A stretch of DNA of 64,000 nucleotides from Pseudomonas sp. Irchel s3h14 (GTDB taxonomy: Bacteria > Pseudomonadota > Gammaproteobacteria > Pseudomonadales > Pseudomonadaceae): NCBI RefSeq assembly GCF_900187425.1, contig NZ_FYDJ01000012.1:1-64000 (forward strand). Direction: 5' to 3'. Shown piece by piece: positions 53,178-62,007 of this stretch (its first letter is position 1; each line of letters starts with the position of its first letter). Below the pieces are notes generated by a model that was not told where the DNA came from, searched no databases, and saw only the letters and a program-made list of their open reading frames with translations. A program made the translations under genes and the position numbers.

Positions 53178-53189
53178 ATTGTTTGTATA
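53166..53189. promoter_or_regulatory. LitR/PplR-like site 2 (TGTACA-N12-TGTATA)
   Basis: TGTACA at 53166-53171 and TGTATA at 53184-53189 have the same 18-base spacing as site 1 and fully match the remembered PplR1 consensus. It covers the -35 element of the operon promoter. Confidence 0.78.
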
Positions 53190-53205
53190 GGTTTTCGCGA
53201 GTAAA

Positions 53206-53315
53206 GATCGTTCCCACGCTCTGCGTGGGAATGCCTCATTGGACGCTCTGCGTCCGCTTCGGCTGTGACGCAGAGCGTCACGGGCTGCATTCCCACGCAG
53301 AGCGTGGGAACGATC
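53206..53315. repeat. 110-bp palindromic repeat
   Basis: GATCGTTCCCACGCTCTGCG at the left end is matched by its inverse at the right end, and an inner pair (GGACGCTCTGCGTC / GACGCAGAGCGTC) makes a second stem. Similar palindromes are common between Pseudomonas genes. It separates the photolyase operon promoter from the end of the renalase gene. Confidence 0.85.
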
Positions 53316-53453
53316 ATTAACACCAACGTGAGTCATCCAGCACCGTGCCTTCTTCGTCGCGGAAGAGTTGGGTGACCAGAAAATGTTTTTAGCGGTTTTG
53401 CGGGAGGGCTGCTGTCCATTTTGACAGCAGCAATTGACTCGGATCGATGCGGT

Positions 53454-54440
53454 TCACTGCAGATGGGCATGCAAGCGGCGGGCGGCTTCCTGGCCGCTGA
53501 GCCAGGCGCCTTCCACACGACCGGACAAGCACCAGTCGCCACACACATAGAGGCCCAGATCGGCATCGGCCAGGGCTCCCCATTCATGGCTGCTGGCGGG
53601 CCGGGCGTAGAGCCAGCGGTGGGCGAGGCTGAAGGTCGGGGCGGGCATGGCGTCGTGCAGCAGCTCGGCAAATGCGCCGTGCAATTGCTCGATCACCGCT
53701 TCCTTGGACAGGTCGATATGTTGCCGGCTCCAGGCGCTGGTGGCGTGCAAAACCCAAGTGTCCAGCGTGTTGTCACGTCCCGGTTTGCTGCGGTTGCGAG
53801 CCAGCCAGTCGAGCGGGCTGTCCTGTACGAAGCAGCCTTCCATGGGTGTATCCAGTGGTGTTTCGAACGCCAGCGCGACAGCCCAGGTCGGGTCCATTTT
53901 CACCCCGGCGGCGGCACCGGCGAGTTTCGGCGCGGAGGCCAGCAGTGCAGTCGCCTGAGGCGCCGGCGTGGCAATAATCACATGACTGAACGGGCCGTGG
54001 GTGAAGCCTTCGGCGTCCTGCAGATGCCAGTGCTCCTCGCCGCGATAGACCTCGGTGATGCGGCAGGCGAAATGCACTTCCAGGTCGCCGAGCAGGCCAC
54101 GGGTGATGGCGCTCATGCGCGGCGTGCCGACCCAGCGCGTCTGTTCGTCCGGCGACAGGCTGAGCTGGCCGCCATGGTAGGTGTAGAGCTGCGGCATCCA
54201 TTCGGCAACCCAGCCGTTGCCTTGCCAGCGCTGGACTTCAGTGACGAAGCGACGGTCGCGGGCAGTGAAATATTGCGCGCCCAAGTCCAGAGCACCCGCA
54301 TCGCTGCGCTTGCTCGACATGCGTCCGCCACTGCCGCGGCTTTTATCGAAAAGTTGAACGACATGCCCGACCTCTGTCAGGGCCTGGGCGGCTGAGAGCC
54401 CGGCGATGCCGGTGCCGATGATTGCGATAGGTACAGTCAT
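53454..54440 (-). CDS. Renalase-like NAD(P)/FAD-dependent oxidoreductase
   Basis: A 328-residue flavoprotein with the FAD fingerprint IIGTGIAGLSAAQAL (residues 6-20), DKSRGSGGRMSS and the C-terminal CGDWCLSGRVEGAWLSG. This is the bacterial renalase group; Pseudomonas renalases oxidise abnormal dihydro-NAD(P) isomers, from memory. The ATG at 54440 has GAGG 6 bases before it. LitR-like site 3 lies in its upstream region, suggesting light control. Related amine-oxidase-like activity cannot be excluded. Confidence 0.82.
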   Translation of the reverse strand: MTVPIAIIGTGIAGLSAAQALTEVGHVVQLFDKSRGSGGRMSSKRSDAGALDLGAQYFTARDRRFVTEVQRWQGNGWVAEWMPQLYTYHGGQLSLSPDEQTRWVGTPRMSAITRGLLGDLEVHFACRITEVYRGEEHWHLQDAEGFTHGPFSHVIIATPAPQATALLASAPKLAGAAAGVKMDPTWAVALAFETPLDTPMEGCFVQDSPLDWLARNRSKPGRDNTLDTWVLHATSAWSRQHIDLSKEAVIEQLHGAFAELLHDAMPAPTFSLAHRWLYARPASSHEWGALADADLGLYVCGDWCLSGRVEGAWLSGQEAARRLHAHLQ

Positions 54441-54460
54441 AGGGGCCTCGTTTACCTTTC

Positions 54461-54511
54461 TGTACAGACTACGCCGTGGTTGAAACCTGTACAATATTGT
54501 TTTTTGGTATA
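54461..54511. promoter_or_regulatory. LitR/PplR-like site 3 and a half-site, between renalase and TIGR01777 genes
   Basis: TGTACA at 54488-54493 and GGTATA at 54506-54511 again have N12 spacing, one base off the consensus. A lone TGTACA at 54461-54466 shares TGTACAGACT with site 1. They lie 21-71 bases before the renalase start and about 125 bases before the TIGR01777 gene. Confidence 0.6.
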
Positions 54512-54636
54512 ACTTTTAGCGTTCTCGTTCTGACAGCTTGGCCTATTGTTAATCACAGAGCCTGCCCGATACCAAAGATCCCTGCTTATAAAAATAGACT
54601 AGTGATCAGGGTAAAACGCTACGCGAGGAAGTAGTC

Positions 54637-55539
54637 ATGCACATATTGCTGACCGGCGGTACTGGTTTGATAGGACGTCAACTCTGCCGCCTCTGGTTGA
54701 GTCAGGGTCATCGCCTGACAGTCTGGAGTCGCAAGCCTGAAAAAGTTGCGAAAATCTGCGGTGCCCAAGTGCGCGGAGTGGCCCGCCTCGAGGACATCGG
54801 CCAGGAGCCGGTGGATGCGATTATCAACCTCGCGGGTGCACCGATTGCCGATCGCCCCTGGACAACCAGACGCAAAGCGCTGTTGTGGAGCAGCCGCATC
54901 ACCCTGACCGAAACCCTGCTGGCCTGGCTCGAAACCCGTGAACAAAAACCGCAGGTGTTGATTTCGGGGTCTGCGGTCGGTTGGTACGGTGACGGGGGCG
55001 AACGGGAATTGACCGAGAAGTCTCCACCGGTCATCGATGATTTCGCCAGCCAGTTGTGCATCGCCTGGGAAGAAACCGCCCAGCGTGCCGAAGGCTTGGG
55101 CATTCGCGTAATCTTCATTCGCACCGGGCTGGTGTTGTCGGCCGAGGGCGGCTTTTTGTCGCGGCTGTTGCTGCCGTTCAAAGTGGGGCTGGGCGGGCCT
55201 ATTGGCAGTGGCCGGCAGTGGATGCCGTGGATCCATATCAACGATCAAATCGCCCTGATTGATTTTCTTCTGCGTCAGGAAGACGCCAGTGGTCCTTATA
55301 ATGCCTGCGCACCCAAGCCGGTGCGCAACCGCGAGTTTGCCAAGACATTGGGCAGCGTGCTGCACCGCCCAACGTTCATGCCCATGCCGGCCCTTGCGTT
55401 GAAGGTGTGTCTGGGCGAATTGTCGTTGCTGTTGCTGGGCGGCCAGAAGGCCGTACCGGCTCGCTTGCTGGAAGCGGGTTTCACTTTCCAGTTCACTGAT
55501 TTGCGCGCGGCTCTGGACGACCTTTCCAGCCGCCTTTGA
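54637..55539 (+). CDS. TIGR01777-family NAD-dependent epimerase/oxidoreductase
   Basis: A 300-residue SDR-like protein with TGGTGLIGRQL (residues 6-16), GSAVGWYGDGGERELTE and the C-terminal DUF1731 segment (LLLGGQKAVPARLLEAGF). E. coli YfcH is the reference; the substrate is unknown. A GAGGAAG lies before the ATG. It is followed by hemH after 13 bases, probably one transcript. Confidence 0.88.
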   Translation: MHILLTGGTGLIGRQLCRLWLSQGHRLTVWSRKPEKVAKICGAQVRGVARLEDIGQEPVDAIINLAGAPIADRPWTTRRKALLWSSRITLTETLLAWLETREQKPQVLISGSAVGWYGDGGERELTEKSPPVIDDFASQLCIAWEETAQRAEGLGIRVIFIRTGLVLSAEGGFLSRLLLPFKVGLGGPIGSGRQWMPWIHINDQIALIDFLLRQEDASGPYNACAPKPVRNREFAKTLGSVLHRPTFMPMPALALKVCLGELSLLLLGGQKAVPARLLEAGFTFQFTDLRAALDDLSSRL

Positions 55540-55552
55540 AATAGGACGTTGC

Positions 55553-56575
55553 ATGACCGATCACGCATTGCTTCTGGTCAATCTGGGCTCACCGGCCTCC
55601 ACCTCGGTGGCGGATGTGCGCAGTTACCTCAATCAATTTCTGATGGACCCGTATGTAATCGACCTGCCATGGCCGGTGCGACGTTTGCTGGTGTCGCTGA
55701 TCCTGTTCAAGCGCCCGGAGCAGTCTGCCCACGCCTACGCCTCGATCTGGTGGGAGGAGGGCTCTCCGTTGGTGGTGCTCAGCCGTCGCCTGCAACAGGC
55801 CATGACGGCCCAGTGGACCCACGGTCCGGTGGAGTTGGCGATGCGTTACGGTGAGCCGTCTATTGAATCGGCGCTGGTGCGCCTGGCGGCTCAGGGTCAC
55901 AAGAGGATCACGATCGCGCCGCTCTATCCACAGTTCGCCGACAGCACTGTGACCACAGTGATCGAGGAGGCCAAGCGGGTGGTGCGTGATAAGCAGCTGG
56001 ATGTGCAGTTTTCGATTCTCCAGCCGTTCTATGATCAACCGGAATACCTCGATGCGTTGGTGGCCAGCGCCAAGCCGCATTTGCAGCAGGATTACGATCA
56101 CTTGCTGTTGAGCTTCCACGGTTTGCCGGAACGACACTTGAAGAAGCTTAATCCGGGTCACAGTTTCGAAGGGGGCGGCGATTGCTGCGCCGGTGCGCCG
56201 CCGGAAGTGGTCGCGACCTGTTATCGCGGGCAGTGCCTGCGTACCGCGGCGGAATTTGCCAAACGCATGGGTTTGCCGGACGGTAAGTGGTCAGTGTCGT
56301 TCCAGTCGCGTTTGGGGCGGGCCAAATGGATTGAACCCTACACCGAAGCGCGCCTTGATGAGTTGGCTGGAATGGGCGTGAAGAAAGTGCTGGTGATGTG
56401 CCCGGCGTTCGTTGCCGATTGCATCGAGACGCTGGAAGAAATCGGTGATCGCGGCAAAGAGCTGTTCCGCGAGGCGGGAGGGGAGGAGTTGGTGCTGGTG
56501 CCGTGCCTCAACGACGATCCGCAGTGGGCGCGGGCGTTGAATGCCTTGTGCGAAAGAGCACCGTTGGCGCTTTAA
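55553..56575 (+). CDS. hemH: Ferrochelatase
   Basis: A 340-residue HemH. LLVNLGSPASTSVADVRSYL, the catalytic-His region LLLSFHGLPERHLKK and SFQSRLGRAKWIEPYT are diagnostic. It inserts iron into protoporphyrin IX, the last step of heme synthesis; protoporphyrin is also a photosensitiser, which gives a reason for placement next to light-response genes. REP sequences follow. Confidence 0.95.
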   Translation: MTDHALLLVNLGSPASTSVADVRSYLNQFLMDPYVIDLPWPVRRLLVSLILFKRPEQSAHAYASIWWEEGSPLVVLSRRLQQAMTAQWTHGPVELAMRYGEPSIESALVRLAAQGHKRITIAPLYPQFADSTVTTVIEEAKRVVRDKQLDVQFSILQPFYDQPEYLDALVASAKPHLQQDYDHLLLSFHGLPERHLKKLNPGHSFEGGGDCCAGAPPEVVATCYRGQCLRTAAEFAKRMGLPDGKWSVSFQSRLGRAKWIEPYTEARLDELAGMGVKKVLVMCPAFVADCIETLEEIGDRGKELFREAGGEELVLVPCLNDDPQWARALNALCERAPLAL

Positions 56576-56577
56576 AA

Positions 56578-56673
56578 GCATCGCGGGCAAGCCTTGCTCC
56601 TACAGGATTCAAGTCGTTCCACACTAATGTGATCGACACAAAACCTGTAGGAGCAAGGCTTGCCCGCGATAGC
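56578..56673. repeat. REP pair (family A)
   Basis: GCATCGCGGGCAAGCCTTGC and its inverted partner GCAAGGCTTGCCCGCGATAG flank a 50-base centre, in the convergent gap between hemH and uraA. Confidence 0.92.
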
Positions 56674-56688
56674 AATCTCAAGATCGGC

Positions 56689-57963
56689 TTACAGCAGTGA
56701 CTCATTCGCCTTCTTGTGCTTCCAGCTGTCATTACCCGGCAGCAACAAGTTCAGCGCAATCGCCGTCACCGCGCACAGTGCGATGCCTTTGAGGCCGAAG
56801 TCGTCCGGCCCAGTGCCGGTGCCGACCAGTACGCCGCCAATCCCGAACACCAGGGTCACCGAGACAATCACCAGATTGCGCGCTTCGCCCAGGTCGATCT
56901 TGTGGCGAATCAGCGTGTTCATGCCCACCGCCGCGATCGAACCAAACAACAGGCACAGAATCCCGCCCATCACCGGCACCGGAATGCTTTGCAGCAACGC
57001 GCCGAACTTACCGACGAACGCCAGGCTGATGGCGAAAATCGCCGCCCAGGTCATGATCTTCGGGTTGTAGTTCTTGGTCAGCATCACCGCGCCCGTCACT
57101 TCGGCGTAGGTGGTGTTGGGTGGGCCGCCAAACAGGCCGGCTGCGGTGGTGGCAATGCCATCGCCGAGCAGGGTGCGGTGCAGGCCGGGTTTCTTCAGGT
57201 AATCGCGACCGGTCACGCTACCGACTGCAATCACGCCGCCGATGTGTTCGATGGCCGGAGCCAGGGCCACCGGAACGATGAACAGAATCGCCTGCCAGTT
57301 GAATTCCGGCGCGGTGAAGTGCGGGATCGCAAACCACGGTGCGGCGGCAATTTTCGCGGTATCAACGACGCCAAAATAGAACGCCATCGCAAAACCCACC
57401 AGCACGCCAGAGATGATCGGCACCAGGCGGAAAATGCCCTTACCGAACACCGCGACGATCAGGGTGGTCAGCAGCGCTGGCATCGAGATCAGCATTGCCG
57501 TCTGATAGTGAATCAGCTCGGTGCCGTCGCCAGCCTTGCCCATCGCCATGTTGGCGGCGATTGGCGCCATGGCCAGGCCGATGGAGATGATCACCGGGCC
57601 AATCACCACCGGTGGCAGCAGACGGTCAATGAAACCGGTGCCTTTGATCTTCACGGCAAGGCCGAGGAAGGTGTAGACGAAACCGGCCGCCATCACGCCG
57701 CCCATGGTCGCCGCGAGGCCGAACTGGCCCTTGGCGAGAATGATCGGGGTGATGAAGGCAAAGCTCGACGCCAGGAACACCGGCACCTGACGCCCGGTGA
57801 CGATCTGGAACAGAATCGTCCCCAGGCCTGCGGTGAACAGCGCCACGTTCGGGTCGAGGCCGGTAATCAGCGGCATCAACACCAAGGCGCCGAAGGCCAC
57901 GAACAGCATCTGCGCACCCGACAGCACCGTGCGCCAGAGCGGATCGTTGAACTCTTGCTGCAT
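56689..57963 (-). CDS. uraA: Uracil permease UraA
   Basis: A 424-residue nucleobase:cation symporter-2 with about 12-14 membrane segments (LFVAFGALVLMPLITGLDPN, GGPPNTTYAEVTGAVMLTKN). It imports uracil with protons. The ATG at 57963 lies 2 bases after the upp stop, so permease and phosphoribosyltransferase are co-expressed. Confidence 0.92.
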   Translation of the reverse strand: MQQEFNDPLWRTVLSGAQMLFVAFGALVLMPLITGLDPNVALFTAGLGTILFQIVTGRQVPVFLASSFAFITPIILAKGQFGLAATMGGVMAAGFVYTFLGLAVKIKGTGFIDRLLPPVVIGPVIISIGLAMAPIAANMAMGKAGDGTELIHYQTAMLISMPALLTTLIVAVFGKGIFRLVPIISGVLVGFAMAFYFGVVDTAKIAAAPWFAIPHFTAPEFNWQAILFIVPVALAPAIEHIGGVIAVGSVTGRDYLKKPGLHRTLLGDGIATTAAGLFGGPPNTTYAEVTGAVMLTKNYNPKIMTWAAIFAISLAFVGKFGALLQSIPVPVMGGILCLLFGSIAAVGMNTLIRHKIDLGEARNLVIVSVTLVFGIGGVLVGTGTGPDDFGLKGIALCAVTAIALNLLLPGNDSWKHKKANESLL

Positions 57964-57965
57964 GC

Positions 57966-58604
57966 TCAAGCGTCCTTCTGCTTGGTACCGAAGATCTTGT
58001 CACCGGCATCGCCCAGGCCTGGAATGATGTAACCGTGTTCGTTGAGTTTCTCGTCAATGGAAGCGGTGTAGATGGTCACGTCCGGGTGAGCCTTCTCTAC
58101 GGCGGCAATGCCTTCAGGGGCAGCCACCAGCACCATCGCGCGGATATCCCGGCAACCGGCCTTTTTCAGCAGGTCGATGGTCGCGACCATGGAGCTGCCG
58201 GTGGCGAGCATCGGGTCGATGATCATCGCCAGGCGTTCGTTGATTTCCGGAACCAGTTTTTCCAGGTAGGTGTGGGCCTGCAGGGTTTGTTCGTTGCGGG
58301 CCACGCCGACGGCGCTGACTTTGGCGCCCGGGATCAGGCTCAGCACGCCTTCGAGCATGCCGATGCCGGCGCGCAGGATCGGGACTACAGTAATTTTCTT
58401 GCCGGCGATTTTCTCGACCGACACCGTGCCGCACCAGCCTTCGATGTCGTAGCTTTCCAGCGGCAGGTCTTTGGTGGCTTCATAGGTCAGCAGGGCACCG
58501 ACTTCCTGAGCGAGCTCACGGAAATTCTTCGTGCTGATGTCGGCGCGGCGCATAAGGCCGAGTTTATGGCGGATCAGCGGATGGCGGATCTCGAGGATGG
58601 GCAT
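57966..58604 (-). CDS. upp: Uracil phosphoribosyltransferase
   Basis: A 212-residue type I PRTase. PRPP loop MIDPMLATGSSMVATID and the C-terminal YIIPGLGDAGDKIFG uracil-binding segment are clear. It makes UMP from imported uracil. The ATG at 58604 gives MPILEIRHPLIRHKLGLMR, the family start, with GGAG upstream. Confidence 0.96.
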   Translation of the reverse strand: MPILEIRHPLIRHKLGLMRRADISTKNFRELAQEVGALLTYEATKDLPLESYDIEGWCGTVSVEKIAGKKITVVPILRAGIGMLEGVLSLIPGAKVSAVGVARNEQTLQAHTYLEKLVPEINERLAMIIDPMLATGSSMVATIDLLKKAGCRDIRAMVLVAAPEGIAAVEKAHPDVTIYTASIDEKLNEHGYIIPGLGDAGDKIFGTKQKDA

Positions 58605-58768
58605 GGGAAAGGCTCCGGCGGCGGGCAAAAAAACCGGCCTAGATTAATCTATCCGAGGGTGTTGTCCTATAGACATACAGAACGTTAGTCCACAAACGCT
58701 TGATCTGGCCTCGCTTGATGCGTACCTTTGCCCGCTTTTCCTGAATCCGCCACCCCCTGGAGAGCGCC

Positions 58769-59326
58769 ATGTCCGCTGATCTCGAGCATATCCGTCAAAT
58801 CATGCGAGAGGCTGACTGCCTGTACACCGAAGCTGAAGTCGAGGCGGCCATCGCCCGCGTCGGTGCACAAATCAACGACCAGCTGGCTGAAAGCAATCCG
58901 GTGGTGTTCTGCGTGATGAACGGTGGGCTGATTTTCTCCGGCAAGCTGCTGACCTATCTGAACTTCCCGCTGGAAGCGTCCTACCTGCACGCCACTCGTT
59001 ATCGCAACGAAACCAGCGGCGGCGATCTGTTCTGGAAAGCCAAGCCGGAAGTGTCGTTCATCGACCGTGACGTGCTGATCATCGACGACATCCTCGACGA
59101 AGGTCACACCCTGGGCGCGATCATCGACTTCTGCAAACACGCCGGCGCCCGTGCTGTGCACACCGCCGTGCTGATCGACAAGGACCACGACCGCAAGGCT
59201 CGCCCGGACCTGAAAGCCGATTTCGTCGGCCTGCCATGCATCGACCGTTACATCTTCGGTTACGGCATGGACTACAAAGGCTACTGGCGTAACGCCAACG
59301 GGATTTTTGCTGTTAAAGGAATGTAA
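58769..59326 (+). CDS. hpt: Hypoxanthine-guanine phosphoribosyltransferase
   Basis: A 185-residue PRTase with VLIIDDILDEGHTLGAI as PRPP loop and a C-terminal family ending. It converts hypoxanthine and guanine to IMP and GMP. It is divergent from upp, with a 164-base gap for both promoters. Confidence 0.92.
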   Translation: MSADLEHIRQIMREADCLYTEAEVEAAIARVGAQINDQLAESNPVVFCVMNGGLIFSGKLLTYLNFPLEASYLHATRYRNETSGGDLFWKAKPEVSFIDRDVLIIDDILDEGHTLGAIIDFCKHAGARAVHTAVLIDKDHDRKARPDLKADFVGLPCIDRYIFGYGMDYKGYWRNANGIFAVKGM

Positions 59327-59343
59327 GCCCGGATAGCAAACCC

Positions 59344-59435
59344 TTGTGGGAGCGGGCTTGCTCGCGAAAGCGTCGGTACATTTAACATAAATGTGTCAGT
59401 CAGACCGCTTTCGCGAGCAAGCCCGCTCCCACAGG
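59344..59435. repeat. REP pair (family B)
   Basis: TTGTGGGAGCGGGCTTGCTC and inverted GAGCAAGCCCGCTCCCACAG flank a 40-base centre, after hpt. Confidence 0.92.
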
Positions 59436-59505
59436 GAACTGTGTTCACAGATCCACTTTTGTGCACCCATGCTAGAGTGCTCGGCCCCGCCCTTCGGAGC
59501 CCGTC

Positions 59506-59991
59506 ATGAGCTTTTTGATCCGCAGCTGCGCCGCCCTGTTGCTGACCGTCAGCCTGCCTCTGGCTGCCGCCCCGGCGCCGATGCACGCGCAGTTCCTGCC
59601 TCCCGATGAACTGACCCTGCGTGACGCGGAGCCCGAGCAGCAACAGCTGTTGCAGGTCACCGAGTACTCGGTGGTGGTCGGCAGTCAACGCCAGTCCAAC
59701 CAGCAGCCGATTCCGGTGACCTCACCCTTGCTGATCCGTCTCAAGGGCAAATCCTTGAACAAGGGCGCGACCATCAATCAGGTACTGGTCAATTTCGATG
59801 GCGAAAGCAAAAGCCTGAAAAAGCCGATCTACGACGACAAAAGCAAAACCCTGACGCTGTTTTACCCGATGGCTCAGTCCCGGGTGGTGATCGACTTGTT
59901 GCGCAATGACACGGTGTATTGCCAGTTCCTCAGCTACGCCAACGGCCATGTCTGGGCCGATCTGCACACGGGCGCTGTTCGTCCGCGTTGA
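59506..59991 (+). CDS. Conserved exported hypothetical protein (PA4644-like)
   Basis: A 161-residue protein with a signal peptide (cleavage near LPLAAAPAP, residue about 22). The mature part is mixed alpha/beta without a recognised motif and has one Cys near the end. It follows hpt in the usual Pseudomonas order. Function unknown. Confidence 0.72.
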   Translation: MSFLIRSCAALLLTVSLPLAAAPAPMHAQFLPPDELTLRDAEPEQQQLLQVTEYSVVVGSQRQSNQQPIPVTSPLLIRLKGKSLNKGATINQVLVNFDGESKSLKKPIYDDKSKTLTLFYPMAQSRVVIDLLRNDTVYCQFLSYANGHVWADLHTGAVRPR

Positions 59992-60054
59992 GCCCTATGC
60001 CCGGGGAGGGGTAAACTGCCTGCCCCGTGAAATGTCTGCGAGCTGGAGTCGGCA

Positions 60055-60342
60055 ATGCGTAAAGATAAGAAGCAAGTGATTGGTGACGAGATCGGCGATG
60101 AGCAGATCAAGCTGTTCCTCGATTTCGAACCGGTCGACGCCACGTCGCCGTCGCTGCACAAACTGATCAAGGCCTATCGCGGCCTGCGCATCGACGACTT
60201 CGAGCGTTTTCTGACGTTCTTCGTCGAAGCCGGTCTGGATCTGGACGGCAAGGATGAGCACGGCAATGACTTCGTCGCCCTGATCAAGGATCAGCGTAAC
60301 GCGGCCGAGTACATCGAACTGATCGAAAAGGCTCGCGGTTAA
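60055..60342 (+). CDS. PA4642-family protein
   Basis: A 95-residue acidic soluble protein (QIKLFLDFEPVDATSPSLHK, FERFLTFFVEAGLDLDGKDE), a conserved Pseudomonas family known by the PAO1 locus name. Ankyrin-like pattern in the second half (GLDLDGKDEHGNDFVALI) is suggestive only. Function unknown. Confidence 0.78.
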   Translation: MRKDKKQVIGDEIGDEQIKLFLDFEPVDATSPSLHKLIKAYRGLRIDDFERFLTFFVEAGLDLDGKDEHGNDFVALIKDQRNAAEYIELIEKARG

Positions 60343-60349
60343 GATCAAC

Positions 60350-60436
60350 AGATCGCAGCCTCGCTACGCTCGATAGCTCCTACAAATGGTTCGCTCATTC
60401 CTGTAGGAGCTGTCGAGCGTAGCGAGGCTGCGATCT
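60350..60436. repeat. Long inverted repeat (third REP-like family)
   Basis: AGATCGCAGCCTCGCTACGC and its inverse GCGTAGCGAGGCTGCGATCT flank a centre that also holds inverted AGCTCCTACA copies. Different from families A and B. Confidence 0.9.
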
Positions 60437-60447
60437 TTTAAAGGCAC

Positions 60448-60487
60448 AAAAAAACGCCCCGCTCTCAATGAGAACGGGGCGTTTTTT
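60448..60487. terminator. Bidirectional terminator between PA4642-like gene and mqo
   Basis: AAAAACGCCCCG and CGGGGCGTTTTT pair with an inner CTCTCAATGAGA loop and A/T runs on both sides, 11 bases after the mqo stop. Confidence 0.92.
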
Positions 60488-60498
60488 ATGCGGCCGAA

Positions 60499-62007
60499 TC
60501 AAGCGTAGCTTTCGGTCTCGTTGCTGGCTTCAACCAGTTCCAGCGCGACGTTGTTCTGCACGTTGATCTTGCGATACAGCGCAGCATCGGTTTCCAGAAC
60601 CTTTTCCCGAGCCGGGAAGATTTCCGCGAGCTTGGCAGCCCATTCACCAGAAGTTTTGTTCGGGAAGCATTTCTCGATCAGCTCAAGCATGATCGAAACA
60701 GTCACCGATGCACCTGGCGAAGCGCCGAGCAGGGCAGCAAGGGTACCGTCCTTGGCCGCGACCAGTTCGGTACCGAACTGCAGAACGCCGCCCTTTTTCG
60801 GGTCTTTCTTGATGATCTGCACCCGTTGGCCGGCCACTTCCAGGCGCCAGTCTTCGGCTTTCGCTTCAGGGTAGAAGCGACGCAGGGAATCCAGACGCTG
60901 TTCCATCGACTGCATCACTTCGCTGACCAGGTACTTGGTCAGGTCCATGTTGTTTTTCGCCACGGCCAGCATCGGGCCGATGTTGCCGGCGCGAACCGAC
61001 ATCGGCAGGTCCATGAAGGAGCCGTGCTTGAGGAACTTGGTGGTGAAACCGGCGTAAGGCCCGAACAACAGGGACTTCTTGCCATCGACTACGCGGGTGT
61101 CCAGGTGCGGCACCGACATCGGTGGCGAACCCACGGCCGCCTGGCTGTAAACCTTGGCCTGGTGGTGCTTGACCACTTCCGGGTTGTCGCAACGCAGCCA
61201 CTGGCCGCTGATCGGGAAGCCGCCGAAGCCTTTGCTTTCTTCGATGCCCGAAGCTTGCAGCAGCGGCAATGCCGCGCCGCCAGCGCCGAGGAACACGAAT
61301 TTCGCGTCGACGTCACGGGAATTGCCGCTGTTGACGTCCTTGATGCTGACGGTCCAGCCGTTGCCGTTACGCTTGAGGCCGGTCACGCGCTTGCAGTACT
61401 TGACCTGGGCATCGGGTGCGCTGGTCAGGTGCTTGAGCAGTTGATTGGTCAGGGCGCCGAAGTTGACGTCGGTGCCGTTCATGACGCGGGTGGCGGCGAC
61501 GACTTCGTCGGCCGGCCGGCCAGGCATCATCAACGGCATCCACTCGGCCATGGTGGCCTTGTCTTCGGTGTATTCCATGTCCGAGAAGGCGTGGTGCTTG
61601 CTCAGTGTCTTGAAGCGTTCCTTGAGGAAGGAAACGCCATCGTCGTTCTGGACGAAGCTCAGGTGCGGCACCGGGCTGATGAACGTCTTGCACGAGCCGA
61701 AGGTGCTTTTCCTGGTCAGATAGGACCAGAACTGCTTCGACACCTCGAACTGGGTGTTGATGTGCACGGCTTTCTTGATGTCGACGGTGCCGTCGGCGGC
61801 CTGCGGCGTGTAGTTGAGCTCACACAGCCCGGCGTGACCGGTACCGGCGTTGTTCCACGGGTTCGAACTCTCCGCGGCACCGGAATCCATCAGCTCGACG
61901 ACTTCCAGCTTGATCGCGGGGTCGAGCTCTTTGAGCAGTACAGCGAGGGTGGCACTCATGATGCCGGCCCCAACCAATACTACGTCGACTGCTTCGTTAT
62001 GCGCCAT
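60499..62007 (-). CDS. mqo: Malate:quinone oxidoreductase
   Basis: A 502-residue FAD enzyme of the inner membrane's cytoplasmic face. The FAD fingerprint VVLVGAGIMSATLAVLLKEL (residues 9-28) and AESSNPWNNAGTGHAGLCEL (residues 44-63) are typical. It oxidises malate to oxaloacetate and passes electrons to the quinone pool, an essential TCA route in pseudomonads. PAO1 has two; by location this is mqoB-like. Confidence 0.95.
   Translation of the reverse strand: MAHNEAVDVVLVGAGIMSATLAVLLKELDPAIKLEVVELMDSGAAESSNPWNNAGTGHAGLCELNYTPQAADGTVDIKKAVHINTQFEVSKQFWSYLTRKSTFGSCKTFISPVPHLSFVQNDDGVSFLKERFKTLSKHHAFSDMEYTEDKATMAEWMPLMMPGRPADEVVAATRVMNGTDVNFGALTNQLLKHLTSAPDAQVKYCKRVTGLKRNGNGWTVSIKDVNSGNSRDVDAKFVFLGAGGAALPLLQASGIEESKGFGGFPISGQWLRCDNPEVVKHHQAKVYSQAAVGSPPMSVPHLDTRVVDGKKSLLFGPYAGFTTKFLKHGSFMDLPMSVRAGNIGPMLAVAKNNMDLTKYLVSEVMQSMEQRLDSLRRFYPEAKAEDWRLEVAGQRVQIIKKDPKKGGVLQFGTELVAAKDGTLAALLGASPGASVTVSIMLELIEKCFPNKTSGEWAAKLAEIFPAREKVLETDAALYRKINVQNNVALELVEASNETESYA

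Noticed and set aside
56716..58032. 438-codon plus-strand open frame rich in His, Arg and Gln
   Set aside because: Antisense to uraA; the composition is that of the complement of a membrane protein.
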